Source of the DNA: CALARM01 sp040217695
GTDB taxonomy: Bacteria; Vulcanimicrobiota; SpSt-956; JAKJGF01
NCBI GenBank assembly: GCA_040217695.1
Contig: JBEHWO010000112.1
Coordinates: 1 to 17,278 of the forward strand
Direction of reading: 5' to 3'
DNA length: 17,278 bases
Position 1 is the stretch's first letter, and each line of letters starts with the position of its first letter. A model generated the notes under the pieces. The model did no database searches. It saw only the letters and a program-made list of their open reading frames with translations, and was not told the DNA's origin. Positions 13,861-17,278 of this stretch are shown in pieces. A program made the position numbers and the translations under genes.

Positions 13861-15075
13861 CTATCCTTTCAGTTCTATAATACCTGCCACACCATGGCTG
13901 AACATACTTTTACCGAGCAGATGTTTTACTCCTGAAGGCTCAAGTTCTTCAGTAATTCTCTTCAGTTCATGTTCAAATTCATCTGCTTCTCTTTTAAACA
14001 GTGACTGTTCGAATATAGCCCCGTGGATATGGAAATTATTATCTTTCGGCACAAGATTCCTTATGTTTTCTTTCTCGCTCGCCTTATCTTTTACTGCTAT
14101 TCCGCATGCCACCACTATTTTGTCAATATCTTCAGGTTCTATGGAAAAATTTATCCATGACGAAAAATTGGAACCGTGAAAAATACTGTTTCCGTTGGCA
14201 GGTTTGTTCTTCAGAAGAGGAACCTGTTTTAAATTCATTCCGCTCAGTCCCTTGCTTTCCGCAAAAAAAACTATGCCTATGACAGTTTGCCCGGATATGG
14301 TCAGGAATGAGTCTATCAATCTGTATAGATCTATAAAGCCGTCTGTTCCGTAAAATGACAGGATATATTTCCATGGTCCGTTAAATCCGAAACCATGGAA
14401 GAAATTATATTTAATAGTTTCCTGTTGATTTTTATAGAGCATAAAATCCACACATGGCCTTTTTACTGCAGGATAAACAAAGAGATTGCTGTTTATGACA
14501 ACTGTTTCACCGAAATAATCCATGTAATCCCTGTAATGTTCACCGAGAGCGGCAAGACCTGTACCGAATATTATATCTTCAGGTTTTAAATACAGAACAT
14601 GTTCCTGCCCGTATAAGGACACAGGAACATGTTCCTGTGAGCCTATAGAAAACAATGTTCCTGCCTTTTCCTGATATGATTTTATATTCAGTGAAATTCC
14701 GTTCGTTTCTTTTACTGTAATCGTTGAATTACTTACTGATATGGCAGAACTTTTTATATCTTCTTTGGTTGAAATAATAGAGAAGAGTCTGTCGAAACCT
14801 GTAGATTTAAATATATTGGATACATAATCGGTCATTTTACAGAGAATTATTTCACCGTCTACTTTTTTTAACTGTTTTTGAAATAAGAGGAATATTCTGA
14901 GTCCTGCACTGCTTATGTAATTTACGTCTTCAAGATTTATCGATATGATTCTTTCACCTGAAAGAATCATATCTTTAAATAATGTTTCCAGTTCCTTTGA
15001 AGTGTTGCTGTCTATTCTGCCTTTTATATTAACCCATTTAAGGTTATTTTCTTCTGTAATGTTATATTCAAACAT
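13861..15075 (-). CDS. STAS-domain regulator with a large unidentified C-terminal domain
   Basis: 404 residues, no signal peptide or membrane span. Residues 1-110 are a STAS domain of the anti-sigma-factor antagonist type (INLEDVNYISSAGLRIFL); aligned with SpoIIAA, the phosphorylatable serine is Ser56. The remaining 290 residues I cannot assign. They contain HVLYLKPEDIIFGTGLAALGEHY, NFFHGFGFNGPWKY and a C-terminal SMFSHGVAGIIEL, and a Glu-rich helix (FKREADEFEHELKRITEELEP). AGAGGT lies 6 bases before the ATG. It is the first gene of the ABC operon, so it probably controls that transporter or reports its state, perhaps with an RsbW-like kinase and a SpoIIE-like phosphatase encoded elsewhere; neither is in this window. 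Confidence 0.85.
   Translation of the reverse strand: MFEYNITEENNLKWVNIKGRIDSNTSKELETLFKDMILSGERIISINLEDVNYISSAGLRIFLLFQKQLKKVDGEIILCKMTDYVSNIFKSTGFDRLFSIISTKEDIKSSAISVSNSTITVKETNGISLNIKSYQEKAGTLFSIGSQEHVPVSLYGQEHVLYLKPEDIIFGTGLAALGEHYRDYMDYFGETVVINSNLFVYPAVKRPCVDFMLYKNQQETIKYNFFHGFGFNGPWKYILSFYGTDGFIDLYRLIDSFLTISGQTVIGIVFFAESKGLSGMNLKQVPLLKNKPANGNSIFHGSNFSSWINFSIEPEDIDKIVVACGIAVKDKASEKENIRNLVPKDNNFHIHGAIFEQSLFKREADEFEHELKRITEELEPSGVKHLLGKSMFSHGVAGIIELKG
14595..14639. repeat. Paired palindromes 30 bases apart inside the STAS gene
   Basis: CACAGGAACATGTTCCTGTG (14620-14639) is a perfect 20-bp palindrome. A second GAACATGTTC is centred 30 bases away, at 14600/14601. In the protein they encode repeated QEHV (SQEHVPV...GQEHVLY) with the same codons. 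It could be a short internal duplication or an operator. Confidence 0.6.
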
Positions 15076-15093
15076 ATTTTACCTCTGATAAAT

Positions 15094-15104
15094 CGTGACG
15101 CATG
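15094..15104 (-). repeat. Family A fragment before the STAS gene
   Basis: The minus strand reads catgcgtcacgatttat, that is, one unit plus the shared right edge, ending about 18 bases before the ATG. It lies directly beside the ribosome site. Confidence 0.55.
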
Positions 15105-15156
15105 AAGCGAGGATTCTTTAAGTGATTTATTCTTTATGTTCGTTATGTTTATAAAA

Positions 15157-15173
15157 TTTCCTTTATAAGGAAA
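15157..15173. repeat. Short hairpin TTTCCTT-TAT-AAGGAAA
   Basis: A perfect 7-bp inverted repeat in the leader between the glycosyltransferase end and the STAS gene. No T-tract follows on either strand beyond a few bases, so its function is undecided. Confidence 0.4.
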
Positions 15174-15203
15174 GAAACACTGACCGGATATTGTCATAAC
15201 GTA

Positions 15204-15227
15204 TCACTCGTTACGCGTCACAATTAT
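15204..15227 (+). repeat. Family A array (3 units) at the end of the glycosyltransferase gene
   Basis: Units tcactcg, ttacgcg, tcac, then edge aattata. The edge supplies the TAA stop codon (15224-15226) of the minus-strand glycosyltransferase. Confidence 0.75.
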
Positions 15228-17047
15228 AGAGTAATGAAAAATAAAATAGTTGAAATAATAAATAGACAGGTAGTAATATAACCTGTCCAGAGGAGAATTA
15301 TTTTTTCTTTACACCTGTTGATAGTGTATATGTAAACAGGAATACATGTAATCAACAGAGGATAAATATATCTGAAATCACCTACACAGGCAAAGTTATG
15401 CTTGATTCTATAAGAGATTATACTTAATATTAAAACAAACATGTTTAATAATAAAATTCCAAATGTTTGAACCTGGGATTTTTGAAAAAATAATAATCCT
15501 GTAATAAAAAAAATTAATATTATCAGAAATAGAAAACTTATAATAATTCCAATGTTCCGGTGAAGGCTATAAGTAAAACTAAATTCTCCGAAAAGAGCTG
15601 TTTTACATAAATAGTTCCAGAAAAATTGTCTTCCCATGTTATCATCGGAAGAACTTGTGAAAGGTTCCTTTATAAAATTTTCTGTATCAAAATATAAATA
15701 ATTATTTGCTTTATTTGTAACAACCAGCCATTCGGTCAAACCATCTGCATTAAGTAAAATCCAATCATTATTATCCTTTACATACCGGTAATTACGTAAA
15801 AAAATAAGTAAAATTCCTGCAGAAATTATAATAGAAATTATAATGATATTTTTAATATATTTCTTTTTATGTTTTCCTTTAATTAATTTGTATATTAATA
15901 ACATAATACTGATAACGCCTATTAAGATACCATTGAATTTTGTCATAGTTGCCAGAAAAGTGCAGATAGAAGTAATATAAAGAAATATATCTCTTTCTTC
16001 GTCATGCCATTTCATCAGGAAATAAATCCCTGCAGTGTAAAACATATAACTCAAGACATCATTTGTTATTCTTGCAGAATTAATAATGCCTGAAGGCCAG
16101 AAATCCAGTAAGGCAACAGCAAAATAGTATGGAATTTTTGATTCTTCTGAAAAGAATTTTGTTTTTTTTAATATAAAAATTCCGAATATAAGAAAAATCT
16201 GAAAATAGATAAGAGATAAGACCTGTAAAGCTTTTGTTCCGGATAAGCCTGCCATGTGTGCCAGTTTGTATACGATTGTTCCTGTTAGATAATAAAGTGG
16301 CGGCTGAAAACTTTCCCATCCTTTATCGGGTTCCGGGAGAGAGTAATTTGTTCCCATATATTGAATATATTCCATATGCCCTTTAATATCATAATTTCTT
16401 TCCGTGTAATCGGTATTAAACAGATAAATTAATCTTACTGTCAGACCACAGATCATTATAATAATGGTAATTCTGTCAAGATTGAACCGGTTGAGAATTA
16501 TATAAAATAATATACCTGCCAGTAATATTATTGACATACTGAGGAACATATGAAGTCTGTCCTTGAAAGAATTATTTATTTTTAATCCGGTAAGTCCATA
16601 GCTATAAATTTTAATTTCAAAACTGTTTTCTCCCTCATGTATATAAGGACTTATATCAATATGAACCCCCTGTTCTTTATCTGAGAGTAATCTTATATCA
16701 ATATTATCAAAAGATACCTTGCGTCCGTTTATCATGATATAGTCTACACCGGCGTCAGGAATGATGTTTATCACTTTCTGGGTTATTTTTGAACAGTAGA
16801 ATTTACCTGTAAACATATATGTTCCTTTTTCTTTTGAATACTGGCTGAAAGGAAGGTCTGCTTCCCGGACTTTTCCTTTAAGGTCTTTTACCTGTAAATT
16901 CGTAATATTAATTGACGTATAGTCAATCAGGAGAATAGAGATAATGAGTAAAAAAAATAGGATTATATATGGTGTGTATTTTTTTATTTTATTATGATTG
17001 AATATCTTAAAGATTTGAATGTATTTATTTAATAAAAGCTTTTTCAT
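15224..17047 (-). CDS. GT-C-type membrane glycosyltransferase (PMT/ArnT-like)
   Basis: 607 residues with many membrane spans. One N-terminal span (26-42) is followed by an extracytoplasmic beta-rich segment (about 50-160, GVDYIMINGRKVSFDN, ISPYIHEGENSFEIKIYSYG) resembling a carbohydrate-binding sandwich, then a GT-C core from about 164. The loop after the next span has NTDYTERNYDIKGHMEYI, with candidate catalytic acids Asp213 and Asp220, and FQPPLYYL (247-254), the usual pattern of lipid-phosphate-sugar-dependent transferases. It should move a sugar from a polyprenyl carrier to a lipid, protein or glycan on the outer face of the membrane. The acceptor is unknown. The ATG is 6 bases after the upstream paralogue's stop, so translation is probably coupled. 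Base composition is markedly AT-rich, with many ATA, AAA and TTA codons. The TAA stop lies in a repeat edge. Confidence 0.82.
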   Translation of the reverse strand: MKKLLLNKYIQIFKIFNHNKIKKYTPYIILFFLLIISILLIDYTSINITNLQVKDLKGKVREADLPFSQYSKEKGTYMFTGKFYCSKITQKVINIIPDAGVDYIMINGRKVSFDNIDIRLLSDKEQGVHIDISPYIHEGENSFEIKIYSYGLTGLKINNSFKDRLHMFLSMSIILLAGILFYIILNRFNLDRITIIIMICGLTVRLIYLFNTDYTERNYDIKGHMEYIQYMGTNYSLPEPDKGWESFQPPLYYLTGTIVYKLAHMAGLSGTKALQVLSLIYFQIFLIFGIFILKKTKFFSEESKIPYYFAVALLDFWPSGIINSARITNDVLSYMFYTAGIYFLMKWHDEERDIFLYITSICTFLATMTKFNGILIGVISIMLLIYKLIKGKHKKKYIKNIIIISIIISAGILLIFLRNYRYVKDNNDWILLNADGLTEWLVVTNKANNYLYFDTENFIKEPFTSSSDDNMGRQFFWNYLCKTALFGEFSFTYSLHRNIGIIISFLFLIILIFFITGLLFFQKSQVQTFGILLLNMFVLILSIISYRIKHNFACVGDFRYIYPLLITCIPVYIYTINRCKEKIILLWTGYITTCLFIISTILFFITL

Positions 17048-17053
17048 TTAAAC

Positions 17054-17278
17054 TCATTCCCACAGCAAAATAAAAAATAATATATTTAAAATTATAAAAA
17101 GATATAATATGATATACCCTGCATATGTCAGCACTAAAAGCCTTTTTTTTATCAGTATATTCATCGGATAGATACATAAAGGGATAAATGAAATCAACAG
17201 AGGGTGAATAAATCTGAAATTTTGATTGCACGAATATGGATATTTAATTCTGTAAAAGAGGATAGTGAATATTAAAAC
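17054..17278 (-). CDS. C-terminal end of a second, paralogous GT-C glycosyltransferase (partial)
   Basis: On the minus strand the frame from 17278 to the TGA at 17054-17056 stays open and gives 74 residues. They align with the C-terminus of the next gene: FYRIKYPYSC...FRFIHPLLISFIPL against SYRIKHNFAC...FRYIYPLLITCIPV, both followed by a last hydrophobic span (ILFFI). The DNA is also similar (atcaacagagg and atctgaaat shared). The gene is the upstream member of a tandem pair; its start lies outside the window. A different, longer-looking frame at 17025-17231 starts with an ATG but has no such similarity and is a shadow. Confidence 0.8.
   Translation of the reverse strand, partial: VLIFTILFYRIKYPYSCNQNFRFIHPLLISFIPLCIYPMNILIKKRLLVLTYAGYIILYLFIILNILFFILLWE

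Noticed and set aside
14593..14639. LexA/SOS box (GAAC....GTTC)
   Set aside because: The half-sites are 2 bases apart instead of 4, and the site is deep inside a coding region.
17025..17231. 68-codon minus-strand frame starting with ATG
   Set aside because: The other frame (17054-17278) aligns with the paralogous glycosyltransferase; this one does not.

Overview
The window comes from an AT-rich bacterium with strong AGGAGG-type ribosome sites, lipoprotein signal peptides and several large sensory proteins (a hybrid histidine kinase, a PAS/GAF sensor, a STAS regulator). I cannot assign a phylum from sequence alone. No phage, conjugation, CRISPR, rRNA or tRNA genes are visible. The gene content is ordinary free-living chromosome. 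The unusual part is what fills the spaces between the genes.

Layout. Bases 1-1698: 3' part of a hybrid histidine kinase with two receiver domains. 1787-2929 (minus): SfsA nuclease fused to a GIY-YIG/DUF123 domain. 3103-4050 (minus): lipoprotein of unknown function. 4526-5416 (plus): ZnuA/TroA-type metal-binding lipoprotein without its own permease or ATPase. 5606-6496 (plus): agmatinase-family ureohydrolase. 6592-8904 (plus): PAS-PAS-PAS-PAS-GAF-PAS protein with no output domain. 9111-9686 (plus): small exported protein. 15075-10003 (minus): an operon of a STAS-domain regulator, an ABC permease fused to two tandem substrate-binding domains, and the matching ATPase. 17278-15224 (minus): two tandem paralogous membrane glycosyltransferases, the first cut by the window edge. 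The glycosyltransferase region is visibly more AT-rich than the rest.

Almost every space between genes carries repeats. Family A is a heptamer array (TCACGCG/TTACGCG, core ACGCGT) whose copies share edges close to CTCCCGTCACG on one side and TCACGAYTATA on the other, with one to five units between. Family B is a second heptamer array (TTCACTY or its complement AGTGAAR), up to 18 units in perfect phase. The arrays sit against gene ends, and several stop codons are formed by repeat bases. Family A is also the core of a 133-bp miniature transposon present twice in opposite orientation (4372-4504 and 9740-9872). The copies differ at 6 positions, have related ends (TACCGnnnCAGG) and are each flanked by the 5-bp duplication CTAAG. 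The second copy is inserted in an older hairpin repeat whose uninterrupted form can be reconstructed.

How the genes work together: the STAS protein, fused permease and ATPase probably form one regulated uptake system for a small organic ligand (TrpXYZ-like family). The permease/ATPase junction of that operon is separated by about 200 bp of repeats, which could uncouple their expression. The other genes look like independent units.
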